A DNA stretch of 64,000 bases from Escherichia ruysiae (GTDB lineage: Bacteria > Pseudomonadota > Gammaproteobacteria > Enterobacterales > Enterobacteriaceae), in NCBI RefSeq assembly GCF_031323975.1, contig NZ_JAVIWS010000001.1, forward strand, positions 2,170,001-2,234,000. The letters run 5' to 3'. This document shows, piece after piece, positions 24,655 through 33,400 of the stretch. Position 1 is the first letter of the stretch. Each line of letters starts with the position of its first letter. Made by a program: the position numbers and the translations under genes. Under the pieces are notes generated by a model. That model had not been told where the DNA came from. It did not search any database and was given only the letters and a program-made list of their open reading frames with translations.

Positions 24655-25815
24655 ATGAAATCCTTAGAAATATTCTCAGGTACTGGCGGTTTAGCGAAAG
24701 GTTTAGAACTGGCAGGATTCGAGCATCAAGGGTTTGTTGAGCTCAACAAACATGCTTGCAACTCACTTCGTCTAAATTTTGACAAAGAGAAAGTATTTCA
24801 AGGAGATATTAAAAATTACGATTTCACATCTCTTAAGAATATCGATGTCGTGGCTGGCGGACCGCCTTGCCAACCTTTTTCCTTAGGGGGCAAGCATAAA
24901 GCCCATGATGACACTCGAGATATGTTCCCCTACGCGATTAAGGCGATCGAAGCTTTACATCCTAAGGCTTTCATCTTCGAAAACGTGAAGGGCTTACTTC
25001 GAAAATCATTTGCTGATTACTTCGAATACATCATCCTTCGTTTAACATACCCAACGTTATCTTTGTGTGATGCCCAGGACTGGCAATTACATCTTAACGA
25101 GTTACGTAAAGCTAGCAAAGGTACGCATCAAGGCACCACTTATGATGTGTCCTTTAAGTTAGTGAATGCGGCAGACTATGGTGTTCCACAGGTTAGGGAG
25201 CGAGTGATAATTGTCGGGATCAGGTCCGACTTAAACAAAAAGTGGACCTTCCCTGCGCCTACGCACAGCCAGGAGCGATTACTGTGGGAACAGTACGTTA
25301 CAGGGGAGTACTGGAAGGAACATAACATTAGTCCTCTAAAAGATGAACCTCTTACAGAGAGATTGAAAAAACGTTTTGGAGTGTTTCCACCATCAGAGAA
25401 ACGCTGGGTTACCGTTCGTGATGCTCTCAAAAACGTTCCTCAACCCTATGAGCCCCATGAAATTGAAGATCATATTTTTAAAGATGGCGCCCGTACCTAT
25501 CCAGGCCACACTGGTAGCTACATTGACCAGCCATCGAAAACATTAAAAGCTGGGGCTCATGGAGTCCCTGGTGGCGAAAATATGATTAGATATGAAAATG
25601 ATAGCGTCCGTTACTTCACAGTTTATGAAGGAAAACTCCTGCAAACATTCCCTAAAGACTTCCAGGTGACAGGAGCATGGGGAGAAGCAATGAGGCAGAT
25701 CGGCAACGCTGTACCTGTCTTACTGGCCCAACGGATAGGGCAGCATTTACATAACCTGCTGAATGCAAGTTTACAGGCAGATATTGAACCTCTTAAATGT
25801 GCAAATTTCGATTAG
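24655..25815 (+). CDS. DNA (cytosine-5) methyltransferase, Eco29kI-like
   Basis: This 386-residue enzyme shows the ordered C5-methylase motifs: I LEIFSGTGGLAKG (residues 4-16, SAM binding), IV GGPPCQPFS with catalytic Cys72, VI FENVKGL (109-114), VIII QVRERVIIVG (about 180-190) and X GNAVP near residue 350, followed by a C-terminal extension. The target-recognition region between VIII and IX is typical of mono-specific enzymes. It lies 4 bases after the endonuclease gene and must protect the host from it. Base composition is more AT-rich than the neighbouring backbone. A terminator follows at 25977. Confidence 0.88.
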   Translation: MKSLEIFSGTGGLAKGLELAGFEHQGFVELNKHACNSLRLNFDKEKVFQGDIKNYDFTSLKNIDVVAGGPPCQPFSLGGKHKAHDDTRDMFPYAIKAIEALHPKAFIFENVKGLLRKSFADYFEYIILRLTYPTLSLCDAQDWQLHLNELRKASKGTHQGTTYDVSFKLVNAADYGVPQVRERVIIVGIRSDLNKKWTFPAPTHSQERLLWEQYVTGEYWKEHNISPLKDEPLTERLKKRFGVFPPSEKRWVTVRDALKNVPQPYEPHEIEDHIFKDGARTYPGHTGSYIDQPSKTLKAGAHGVPGGENMIRYENDSVRYFTVYEGKLLQTFPKDFQVTGAWGEAMRQIGNAVPVLLAQRIGQHLHNLLNASLQADIEPLKCANFD

Positions 25816-25976
25816 ATATCTCAATAAATACTAATACCGAAACACATTGTTAGTGGTAGTGCCCGGTGATACATTCGAGGTCGAATGTGTAAATGTAATC
25901 TTTTGTTATTAAAATGACTTCGTTGTTTTCACAATGATCTTTAATTCAAGCTGGCACTACTAATTTAATTCCTGAG

Positions 25977-26003
25977 AACCCGCCTACAAGGCGGGTTTTT
26001 GCT
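25977..26003 (+). terminator. Terminator of the restriction-modification operon
   Basis: AACCCGCC, loop TACAA, GGCGGGTT followed by TTTGCTTTT. It lies about 160 bases after the methyltransferase stop; the bases between are AT-rich with no gene. Confidence 0.75.
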
Positions 26004-26035
26004 TTTGGGAATACGTCCTTCCTGCCTTCGCCCCA

Positions 26036-26300
26036 TCAGCTGCGAATATCATCATACGCACGCGTTTTATCAAATTCGTGTTTCACAAACGGGCACAGTG
26101 GGATAATTTTCCTGGCGCATTTTTTCCACGACTTTCGCTACCAGCTGTTTATCAATCCCCTGCCCTTTCAGGCTTTCATCAACATCGGTATGTTCGATAA
26201 TCGCTAAATTCTCTCCGGTCGGCACAAAGACAATTTCAGCTATTTGATTTCCCTGCGCATCATTGATGTGAAATTTATTATGACCCTCACATATTTCCAT
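26036..26300 (-). pseudogene. Second, frameshifted copy of yjdJ
   Basis: This stretch is a near-identical duplicate of the intact yjdJ at 41723-41995. A 7-base deletion (GTTTCTC of the intact copy, plus strand) after the codons for KMRQE shifts the frame, so the product would end as [12 protein letters not shown] instead of the normal 90-residue C-terminus. The reading frame from [17 protein letters not shown] stops at 26070. Scattered substitutions show that the duplication is not recent. Confidence 0.85.
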
Positions 26301-26311
26301 TTTCCCCTCGC

Positions 26312-26459
26312 TTATTTAAGACGGTATTTCAGCGCGCCGCTCGGGCACGTATCAATAACATTCACGACGGTAGCGACGTCTACTTCATCCAGCATGATCC
26401 ACGGCTTACGTTTGAGATTAAATAACTTGCCGTTGCCATGTACGCAATTGCCGGAATTT
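26312..26459 (-). pseudogene. Second, 5'-truncated copy of yjdI
   Basis: The sequence matches the C-terminal 48 or so codons of the intact yjdI at 42008-42238 (SGNCV, then GKLFNLKRKPWIM, ending [12 protein letters not shown]). Similarity stops abruptly at about 26459, so the first 27 or so residues, including the first cysteine region, are missing and replaced by unrelated sequence. It sits next to the frameshifted yjdJ copy in the same order and orientation as the intact pair. Confidence 0.85.
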
Positions 26460-26467
26460 GTAGTGAT

Positions 26468-26539
26468 GTGATGGCCCCCCTTCCCAAGGTGGTCAGTGCC
26501 ATACATTTACTAACTGCATTAATCCGGGAGTAACATCAC
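26468..26539 (+). repeat. Direct repeat copy 1 flanking the first SPATE gene
   Basis: GATGGCCCCCCTTCCCAAGG, then GTCAGTGCCATACATTTACT and GCATTAATCCGGGAGTAACA, align without gaps to 31189-31260 in the same orientation, with about three quarters of positions identical. The copy starts right where the truncated yjdI ends. Nature unknown; possibly the edge of a mobile unit. Confidence 0.6.
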
Positions 26540-26542
26540 TAC

Positions 26543-26562
26543 AGGCCCCTTTTCAGGGGCCT
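26543..26562 (-). terminator. Hairpin after the first SPATE gene
   Basis: AGGCCCCT, loop TTTC (plus strand), AGGGGCCT: a perfect 8-bp GC-rich stem 8 bases past the stop codon. No T-run follows on the minus strand, so it could be a stabilising or rho-assisted 3' hairpin. Confidence 0.55.
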
Positions 26563-26569
26563 CTTCCTG

Positions 26570-29500
26570 TCAGAACATATAGCGGAAATTCGCGTTTATC
26601 GCGTTATCCACGTTGTATTTACCAAAGGCGGATTTCTCAAACTCCAGACCAAAGCGCATGTTGTCCTTTATCTGTGCGTTCATACCGACATTGAACAACA
26701 TCCTGCTGTCCTTCTCTCCTTTAATCCGTTTCTCCCCGGAGGCATCACGAAGAACCGTCTCGCCATTATTCAGCAGGTCAAACTGCCAGCTGGTTCCGGC
26801 ACGGGCTGTCACACTCCAGTCCTTACCACTGAATGTTTTACCCAGCTCAACCCCTGTTCTGCCAATCAACGGGCTGAAATCCTTGTTCTTCATACTCAGG
26901 TCCATCTCACCGTCTTTCCAGCGGAATGTTTTCCCGGACACTGCGCCGTAAACCAGTTCGGCCTGAGGCTCAATAAAAGTGTCTTCCGTCAGGTGATAAC
27001 GGTAACCCGTTTCCGCTCCGGCATACCAGGAGTGGGTTCCGTAGTGCTTCGTACCCAGACCGGCAAAGTTGCCTGTGTAGTCATTGTCATGGTGAATATA
27101 TTTACCAATCAAATCGATATAGGCACCGGAGTTAAACAGTGCTGAAGCATACAGACCGCCCCCCACGGATTTTGTCTTCCCACTGAACGCATCACTGTCT
27201 GCACTGCTGTCGGTATAGGTCATTGTGATACCGGTGAACAGGTCGACACCGTCCAGCGCATGTTTTTTGTCAAAGCCGACCTGAACGTGGGTGTAATTAT
27301 CGCTGTACCCGCCATCGGCTGAACCGGCGCCGTTCATGATACGGGCCCAGGCACCGGCATCACCGTTCGTGTCACGCAGCTCACCCATACGTTTGTTCAG
27401 GTTGTTAACTTCCGTCATAAAGTTTTTGTAGCCGGCATTCATGAAACTGTCCGCCTTCGCTGCAGCCGCTTTATCGGCTTCCGTCCTGAAACCATCCAGA
27501 ACCCACTTCGTACTGCCGCCAGTGGTGTCAACATGCAGCGTCGGCGTCACACGACTAAAACCTGTCACCCGGGTGCCGGCCTTAAAGATATCCTCTGATG
27601 TTCCGGCCGGCGCGCTGACCAGCGGGATGTTCAGGGACTGCCCCGGGGTCGGGTTCTTCATAAAGCTGACATTCAGGGTGTTGTCTGAACCGCTGGCTTT
27701 TTCCGTCACGCTGATTTTATCGGCGTCTTTCAGGTCAGTGCGCAGGACAAAATCACTGCCCGTGGCATCAAGTGTCTTAACCGTCAGGGTACGGAAGGCA
27801 CCGTTTTCTTCAGACTGTACCCGGCTGTTGCGGGTCGTCAGACTGTTGATGTCGGAGTCTCCGGTCAGCTGCCACAGACCACTGTTCATCCTGACGTTTC
27901 CTTTACCGCCGGTGATGGCGCCGTAGTACGCCGCGTTATATCCGCTGAACAACCCGGCAGCCAGAACAGGGGAGACAGAAGAGGAAACTGAACCAGGGTT
28001 TTCAGAGCCAATACGAATTGTGGATGAACTGGTTGCATGAACATCCCCGGAAACATGCGCCTGCTGGCTGATGTCCAGCGCGGCGTTATCGCCGGTTAAA
28101 TCATAGCCTTCTGTCATGTATGTCAGAACAGGCATCCAGGTATTATCAGCGCCATTCTCCGGCGTGCCGCTCAGGGAAAGCGTACCGTTCTTCCCAATCT
28201 GAACCCGGCCATTACTGTAGAGCCCTTTCTGTGCCGTCAGATGACCGCCGTCCCGAACAGAGAGGGTGGAGTTCACGAAAACACCACTGTTCTGCAGCAT
28301 GGCATCCGGTGAGGTGACATTTACCTTACTGTCATGGGCTTCAATCCCGCCGGTGAAACGGCTGTTAATATCCAGCGTGGAGTTATTGTTAAGCGTGATA
28401 TTGCCTGTGTAACTGCTACTGCCGTCGTCTGCTGAGCGTCCTTCACGGACATCCTGGCGGAAGCCAAAACCATTACCTGTAATATTGATTCCATCATACT
28501 TATCAATAAATACCGGAACATCGCCTCCGAGTTTCAGCGATGAATCTGACGCAACGATATCGCCTTCAACTATTGAGTTTCGTGCAGTTGTGAACTCAGC
28601 ATTATCCAGATTCAGCGTCTTAAAACGAAAATGTCTGTTTTCCCAGTCGGGCTGCTCAAAAGAGGACACCTGGTTATTTGTTTTATACTCACTGTTATTT
28701 TTCTTATTTGCCTCACTTTCCAGTCTGGCAAAATCAGCAACATAATCTTTGTCACAAAGAACTCCGGGGACATAGCAGAACCGGGGACCTTCACGGAAAA
28801 TAGCATGTGTTGTGGCATGTCCCTGTAGTCTTAGCTGGGAGTTTCGCACAGTGATAGCATTGTGTGTATCAATGTTCCCGTCAATAATCAGGCTGCTGTC
28901 GGCATTTTTTTGTGTTCCGGCATGTTCGATATCCGTATTTCCCGTGATGTTGCCGTGATAGATATAACGCGCGGCGTTTTGTAAGGAAAGAGTCGCTTTT
29001 TTATCTGATGTATTGGTGATTACTGTACCAACATCCGTTGCCGCTATCTTTTTAAACGACTGGCCGAACCCGTTTAAATCCAGTGTCCCCCCCCGACTGG
29101 TAAAATAAATGCCTCTGTAATCACTGTTTTTATCCAGCGCATCAACCTGCCCCAGTTTGACCGTTCCGCGACCGCTGGCAACATAGATAGCATTAAACGC
29201 TTTTTCTGCATTAAGAAAAACGGTACCGTCACCCGTTTTCAGGTTATTCCCCTGGGCCACATTGACATTCAGTGTCCCGGCTCCTGTTTTGTGCAGGTTA
29301 TCGTTTGCCACTCCTTTAACCGACCAGTCAACAACCGTCCCTTTTCCGATATCAATACCCGCCCCTTTATAGGTTTTATCTTTCCCGGTGACCGAATAAT
29401 GTTGCCCCTCATCAAAAATCATTCCTCCGGTTCCTGAGTTCAGGTTATCGGTGAGTTCAATATTCCCACCACCATGAAATTTCAAATCTTTATTTTTATT

Positions 29501-30499
29501 ATTCTTGGTCAGCTCAATAGCGGTTGTGTTACCGTTAACAGTAATATTTTTATTATTGCCGGTCATTTTCTGACCATTGAGGTTCACCTCCTGAGTAAAA
29601 ATATTTTTCAGGGTATCGACAGTGTTCTGATCATATCGGGCAAAAAAGGCCCAGGTATCCTTACTAGAGAATGCTTTACCATATGTTGTTCCAAGAATGA
29701 CCCATTTTTTCCTCTGATTATCATAAAGATAAAATCCGGAACCGCTGTCTCCTCCTGTCACTTCATTATAAAATCCGCCTGTATTATTCGTGGCTAACAT
29801 ATTGTTCCAGTTTAACTGAAACATAGAAGCACTGCGTAATAATGGATTATATGCCTGTCCCACCCCATAAGATGTAACACCGGTTGCTCCGGCTCCAACC
29901 CGAAAACCGATTATCTGTTTCTTTCCATTGAACTCAATACCATAACGCTCTAATGCTTCTGCTGCTGATAAGTTGAAATCAGCATGCTCTGTTGCACCAG
30001 CTGTTTCAACAACAAACTTATCCAGACGCTGGACCGCAAAGTCACCTTTGGTCACCCGATCAACATAATGATAGTCTGACTGTCCCCATGTCTGAGTTTT
30101 AACGGCATGGTGAATAGTGCCATTATGGCTTGCGGTAACACTGTAGGCATTACCAATAGCAGTTGTTGCACCTTTAGCGGATACTGGAGAAAAATCAGGG
30201 ATCGTTACTTCAGGAAAACTGAATTCACCACCATTTTTTAATGGCGTTTTTACCCCATATGCTCCAGGCTGAAATACACCTTTATTCTGTGCCAAATCGA
30301 GATAATCACGGATCCAGAAATTTCGGGTATCCATCTGTGCTGCATAGGCATGTTCAGCAGCACCATAAGACAAGGAGGAAACTATAAATGTAGCGAGAAG
30401 TTTTCGACCAGTTTTAGAGGATACTCGGGATGCTAATTCTGATACAGCTATAAGCCCTTGAGTAAGGTGACAATACTTAAGTGAATATATTCTGTTCAC
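26570..30499 (-). CDS. Serine protease autotransporter of Enterobacteriaceae (SPATE), first copy
   Basis: The 1309-residue product has the full SPATE layout. It has a long signal peptide typical of the family (NRIYSLKYCHLTQGLIAVSEL, cleaved about residue 53 before AQMD). The S6 protease domain has a likely catalytic triad His125, Asp153 and Ser252 in GDSGS. A long beta-helical passenger follows, then the inter-domain EVNNLNKRMGELRD with Asn-Asn cleavage, and a roughly 276-residue beta-barrel ending NANFRYMF. The start is GTG at 30499 with GGAG 8 bases upstream; it corresponds to the family's usual MNRIYSLKY, and 13 open codons lie upstream. The barrel resembles EspP/Pic-type SPATEs, but I cannot name the passenger. 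It should be a secreted protease. Confidence 0.92.
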   Translation of the reverse strand: MNRIYSLKYCHLTQGLIAVSELASRVSSKTGRKLLATFIVSSLSYGAAEHAYAAQMDTRNFWIRDYLDLAQNKGVFQPGAYGVKTPLKNGGEFSFPEVTIPDFSPVSAKGATTAIGNAYSVTASHNGTIHHAVKTQTWGQSDYHYVDRVTKGDFAVQRLDKFVVETAGATEHADFNLSAAEALERYGIEFNGKKQIIGFRVGAGATGVTSYGVGQAYNPLLRSASMFQLNWNNMLATNNTGGFYNEVTGGDSGSGFYLYDNQRKKWVILGTTYGKAFSSKDTWAFFARYDQNTVDTLKNIFTQEVNLNGQKMTGNNKNITVNGNTTAIELTKNNKNKDLKFHGGGNIELTDNLNSGTGGMIFDEGQHYSVTGKDKTYKGAGIDIGKGTVVDWSVKGVANDNLHKTGAGTLNVNVAQGNNLKTGDGTVFLNAEKAFNAIYVASGRGTVKLGQVDALDKNSDYRGIYFTSRGGTLDLNGFGQSFKKIAATDVGTVITNTSDKKATLSLQNAARYIYHGNITGNTDIEHAGTQKNADSSLIIDGNIDTHNAITVRNSQLRLQGHATTHAIFREGPRFCYVPGVLCDKDYVADFARLESEANKKNNSEYKTNNQVSSFEQPDWENRHFRFKTLNLDNAEFTTARNSIVEGDIVASDSSLKLGGDVPVFIDKYDGINITGNGFGFRQDVREGRSADDGSSSYTGNITLNNNSTLDINSRFTGGIEAHDSKVNVTSPDAMLQNSGVFVNSTLSVRDGGHLTAQKGLYSNGRVQIGKNGTLSLSGTPENGADNTWMPVLTYMTEGYDLTGDNAALDISQQAHVSGDVHATSSSTIRIGSENPGSVSSSVSPVLAAGLFSGYNAAYYGAITGGKGNVRMNSGLWQLTGDSDINSLTTRNSRVQSEENGAFRTLTVKTLDATGSDFVLRTDLKDADKISVTEKASGSDNTLNVSFMKNPTPGQSLNIPLVSAPAGTSEDIFKAGTRVTGFSRVTPTLHVDTTGGSTKWVLDGFRTEADKAAAAKADSFMNAGYKNFMTEVNNLNKRMGELRDTNGDAGAWARIMNGAGSADGGYSDNYTHVQVGFDKKHALDGVDLFTGITMTYTDSSADSDAFSGKTKSVGGGLYASALFNSGAYIDLIGKYIHHDNDYTGNFAGLGTKHYGTHSWYAGAETGYRYHLTEDTFIEPQAELVYGAVSGKTFRWKDGEMDLSMKNKDFSPLIGRTGVELGKTFSGKDWSVTARAGTSWQFDLLNNGETVLRDASGEKRIKGEKDSRMLFNVGMNAQIKDNMRFGLEFEKSAFGKYNVDNAINANFRYMF

Positions 30500-31653
30500 G
30501 GGTAAGACTCCATAACGTTTATAACATAATACCAACAAATAGAACTATGCCTTTATTAATAAAAAGCTTCCAGTTACCTTTATTAATTGCAGTAAAAAAA
30601 TAAAAATTCAGCCCACGCCTGTAAAAAGCACATCCACAATACAGATTTTATAGTAGTGCAATTAGCATATTTACATTGCAATAATTAAATCACATTGCGC
30701 CATCTAAGATTATTTAGAAAAATAATAGCAACTCCATATCCACATTACATAATGAAGGACAAAGCTACAAAAATAAAAGCAAGTAATAAACAACCCCATA
30801 TGGCGTTTAAGTGTTTTTGTATTTATTGTTTTTTATTTTATATCATTGCGAGGCGCAATTCTTCATTTATTTCGCACACTAATATTATTTTATCATATTC
30901 TTTTATTTTTTTCGAAAAACAATAATAGTTTTAGCTTGTGGATGTTTTTATATTCGAAGATTAATTGAGCCCATGGGTAAATAATTCGCTATTATTTAAG
31001 TAAACCGCTATATATGTAGATAATGGCGAATTAACGTATCACCTGACACTCTTCTCTCCAAAATTAAGAAGTAGTTGACTCCTCAAGCCAATAAATGTGT
31101 ATAGAATGATTATACTGGATAGTTACAAGTTCACCGATACGGTGCAGGACTTCAGTGGCGATGTCGGTGGGAGCTTTTGTTTCGTGATATGATGGACGTC
31201 CCTTCTTAATGCAGTCAGTGCCATGCTTTTACTGACTGCATTAATCCGGGAGTAATATCACATGAACACGATCAGGATTGTTATATTGCCAAGCCTGTTT
31301 TTCAGGTCTGCGTCTGGATTAATGATGATTCTGTTGTATAGAATAGAAACATCTCATGCTCCAAATTGCAGGATATCGTTCAACGATTCGAGTCCGGAAC
31401 ACTAATCGCTATGGAGACATGTTCAACTTCTCATTTTGGGGGAATGAACGTTCAGTGCTATGGGATATCCCCCGACTATTCCCTGCGCAACAGCATCATT
31501 TTTGGTTAAAAAATAACATTATTCTTAAGATAAAGAAAAGGAACTCGTCCTGGACGGGTAAAATTTATTAAAAATGCATACCGTTTTCACCTCACAGGAA
31601 ATTTATTGAATCAGTAAGAACTGCTTCTGTCGCTATTATATATGCAATATTAA
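30500..31653. other. AT-rich intergenic region upstream of the first SPATE
   Basis: This 1.15-kb stretch lacks a convincing gene. It should contain the SPATE promoter (minus strand). It holds a second copy of a roughly 72-base repeat (31189-31260) and, at about 31385-31405, GATTCGAGTCCGGAACACTA, which resembles the 3' end of tRNA-Phe (GATTCCGAGTCCGGGCACCA). Short open frames at 30695-30925 and 31356-31571 lack ribosome-binding sites and similarity. It reads as patchwork of insertion and deletion remnants. Confidence 0.55.
31189..31260 (+). repeat. Direct repeat copy 2, with a perfect palindrome
   Basis: This is the better-preserved copy of the repeat at 26468-26539. TAATGCAGTCAGT (31207-31219) and ACTGACTGCATTA (31230-31242) form a perfect 13-bp stem around an 11-base loop, followed by ATCCGGGAGTAATATCAC. 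In copy 1 the palindrome is degraded. The two copies flank the first SPATE gene and its hairpin. Confidence 0.6.
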
Positions 31654-32484
31654 TTATGACTTCCTTTTCACTTTCAAGGAGAACTGTTTTGGTGTTATAC
31701 CAAAATAACTTTTAAAATTACGGATAAAATATGATGTACTAACATATCCGACCTCGTCAGATATACTATTAATATGTTTTTCAGACGTAGTTATCAGTCT
31801 TGCTGCATGTTGCATTCTAATATCCAGAACCAAATTGTTAAAATTATTATTTTCTTTTTCAAGTTTTTTCCTAATTGAGACTTCCGACATATGTAAAATA
31901 TTTGCCAAATCAACTAGCCGCCATGATTTTGAAAGATCAGATTCTATTATTAACTTTAATTTTTCTGTGAAAGTAGAGTCTGTGGAAACAGATAATGAGC
32001 AAACCAAGGATTCAATATCATCAACTTTAGATAACAAATAAGTAATATTATAAATTAGTCTATGATGAGGAACATTTGCTTCTGTTATCATTTTAAATAT
32101 CTCTGTATCTGTCTTATCCGCCATGCAATTAAAAATTCTACTTCGCATAGGGCCGACTTTATGTGGATTCAGTAACAATGGTTCCATGACTTTGCAGATA
32201 CAACTTAACATATTGTTATCTATATGAAAGATATCATAAGGCATACCTTTACCTAACACGTTAAGTGTAACATCAATGACTGTATTTTTCTCGATATAAC
32301 ATATTGATTCAGGTGGAATATTAATAATTCCCCCATCTATCGTTTTAACCAGTAATTGGGCATTGCGAAGATAAATAATAGCACAATTGTAAAACCTAAT
32401 CTTTTTAAGAACTAATGTAGAGTTACCGGGTATATCTCCTCTAACAGCAAGCCTCATATTACTTAAAGCATTTTGACTATTCAT
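31654..32484 (-). CDS. AraC/XylS-family regulator, Rns/CfaD/AggR-like
   Basis: The 276-residue protein has a divergent N-terminal domain and a C-terminal double helix-turn-helix (IIESDLSKSWRLVDLANIL, SEVSIRKKLEKENNNFN, then SISDEVGYVSTSYFIRNF and GITPKQF, about residues 175-272). The HTH part closely resembles Rns, CfaD and related regulators of fimbriae and virulence genes. These activate by binding AT-rich DNA and often counter H-NS. It lies between the two SPATE genes on the same strand, next to a LuxR-type regulator, and may control the SPATEs or the fimbrial operon; this is inferred. The gene is strongly AT-rich, a sign of transfer. Confidence 0.87.
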   Translation of the reverse strand: MNSQNALSNMRLAVRGDIPGNSTLVLKKIRFYNCAIIYLRNAQLLVKTIDGGIINIPPESICYIEKNTVIDVTLNVLGKGMPYDIFHIDNNMLSCICKVMEPLLLNPHKVGPMRSRIFNCMADKTDTEIFKMITEANVPHHRLIYNITYLLSKVDDIESLVCSLSVSTDSTFTEKLKLIIESDLSKSWRLVDLANILHMSEVSIRKKLEKENNNFNNLVLDIRMQHAARLITTSEKHINSISDEVGYVSTSYFIRNFKSYFGITPKQFSLKVKRKS

Positions 32485-32710
32485 ACAGTCACCCCCATGC
32501 TTTGTAAGAATATAATGTCATGGGGTATCCTCTCTGTAAACTCGAAAATAACGCAAAGATGAATACCTCTCAGTAAAAAGTTTCTCATCGACATAGCGAC
32601 TAACTTTAGAGACTCTAAATAATTAGTCTCTATGATGATAGAATTTATTAACTTTGATAATAATTACATTATGAAAAAATATGAAAAGACAGAAATCAAA
32701 TCATTTGATG

Positions 32711-33232
32711 TTACAGGTAACATCTAAACAAAACTGGGAGCTTCCGTGTCGTCTCAGCACCAAACTTAATCTTTATCATTCTTATTCTATAATAGACCTT
32801 ACTTACGCTTAAACATGTGATCTTTGAAATTTCTTTTATTTTCCTCCTTTTAATAAAGTAGAGGTACAGAATCTCTCGTTCAATATCATTAAGAGAGCAC
32901 AAGATTTGTTCTGGTGGATATGTATAATCAATTGATAACCGATTTCCATAGTGTATAGTTACATTATCAGCACATATGCACTTAACAGGCCCCCCAGAAA
33001 AAAGAAGACTGTATAAAAAATAATTATTATTATCGCAGACTATATAAACATGACTATATTGCTGAACGGCCTCATATACAGAGGCACGCCCACTGAATTC
33101 AAAACATTTATACCCTTCATCCTGGCTTGCAAAATATAAGATACCATTTTTTAAATAAATGTCTTTTGTAACCATTATTAGAGCAACGGTCATAGCATAT
33201 ATAAAAACATTAGATACCTGAACTGAATTCAA
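32711..33232 (-). CDS. LuxR-type helix-turn-helix transcriptional regulator
   Basis: The 173-residue product has a C-terminal GerE/LuxR-like helix-turn-helix (LNDIEREILYLYFIKRRKIKEISKI, then SVSKVYYRIRMIKIKFG, about residues 108-160). The N-terminal half matches no response-regulator or autoinducer domain I recognise. This resembles small LuxR-like regulators found beside fimbrial operons. The start is uncertain: methionines 14 and 20 are alternatives. It lies 226 bases upstream of the AraC-type gene and 168 bases downstream of the second SPATE, all on the minus strand. AT-rich. Confidence 0.72.
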   Translation of the reverse strand: MNSVQVSNVFIYAMTVALIMVTKDIYLKNGILYFASQDEGYKCFEFSGRASVYEAVQQYSHVYIVCDNNNYFLYSLLFSGGPVKCICADNVTIHYGNRLSIDYTYPPEQILCSLNDIEREILYLYFIKRRKIKEISKITCLSVSKVYYRIRMIKIKFGAETTRKLPVLFRCYL

Positions 33233-33349
33233 CTATAAGCTAAAGTAAAGAAAAAGGCCATTCTAAAAAATAGCAACATAAGATAAAATTTTACACTGCT
33301 GAATGTCAGGCAGATAAGTATATTTGACTGTCTATAGTAATCAATCAAT

Positions 33350-33385
33350 AAGAAAACCTGAACAATATGTTCAGGTTTTCTTTTT
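33350..33385. terminator. Terminator between the second SPATE and the LuxR-type gene
   Basis: AAGAAAACCTGAACA, loop ATA, TGTTCAGGTTTTCTT: a perfect 15-bp stem 16 bases past the SPATE stop. It is T-rich on both sides, so it can act in both directions. The rest of the 168-base gap presumably carries the promoter of the LuxR-type gene. Confidence 0.75.
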
Positions 33386-33400
33386 TATCTACTCTACGAT

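Noticed and set aside
30695..30925. 76-codon frame in the AT-rich region upstream of the first SPATE
   Set aside because: Low-complexity, Phe/Ile/Ser-rich, without ribosome-binding site or similarity.
31356..31571. 71-codon frame next to the tRNA-like fragment
   Set aside because: No ribosome-binding site and no recognisable family; may be a remnant but cannot be supported as a gene.
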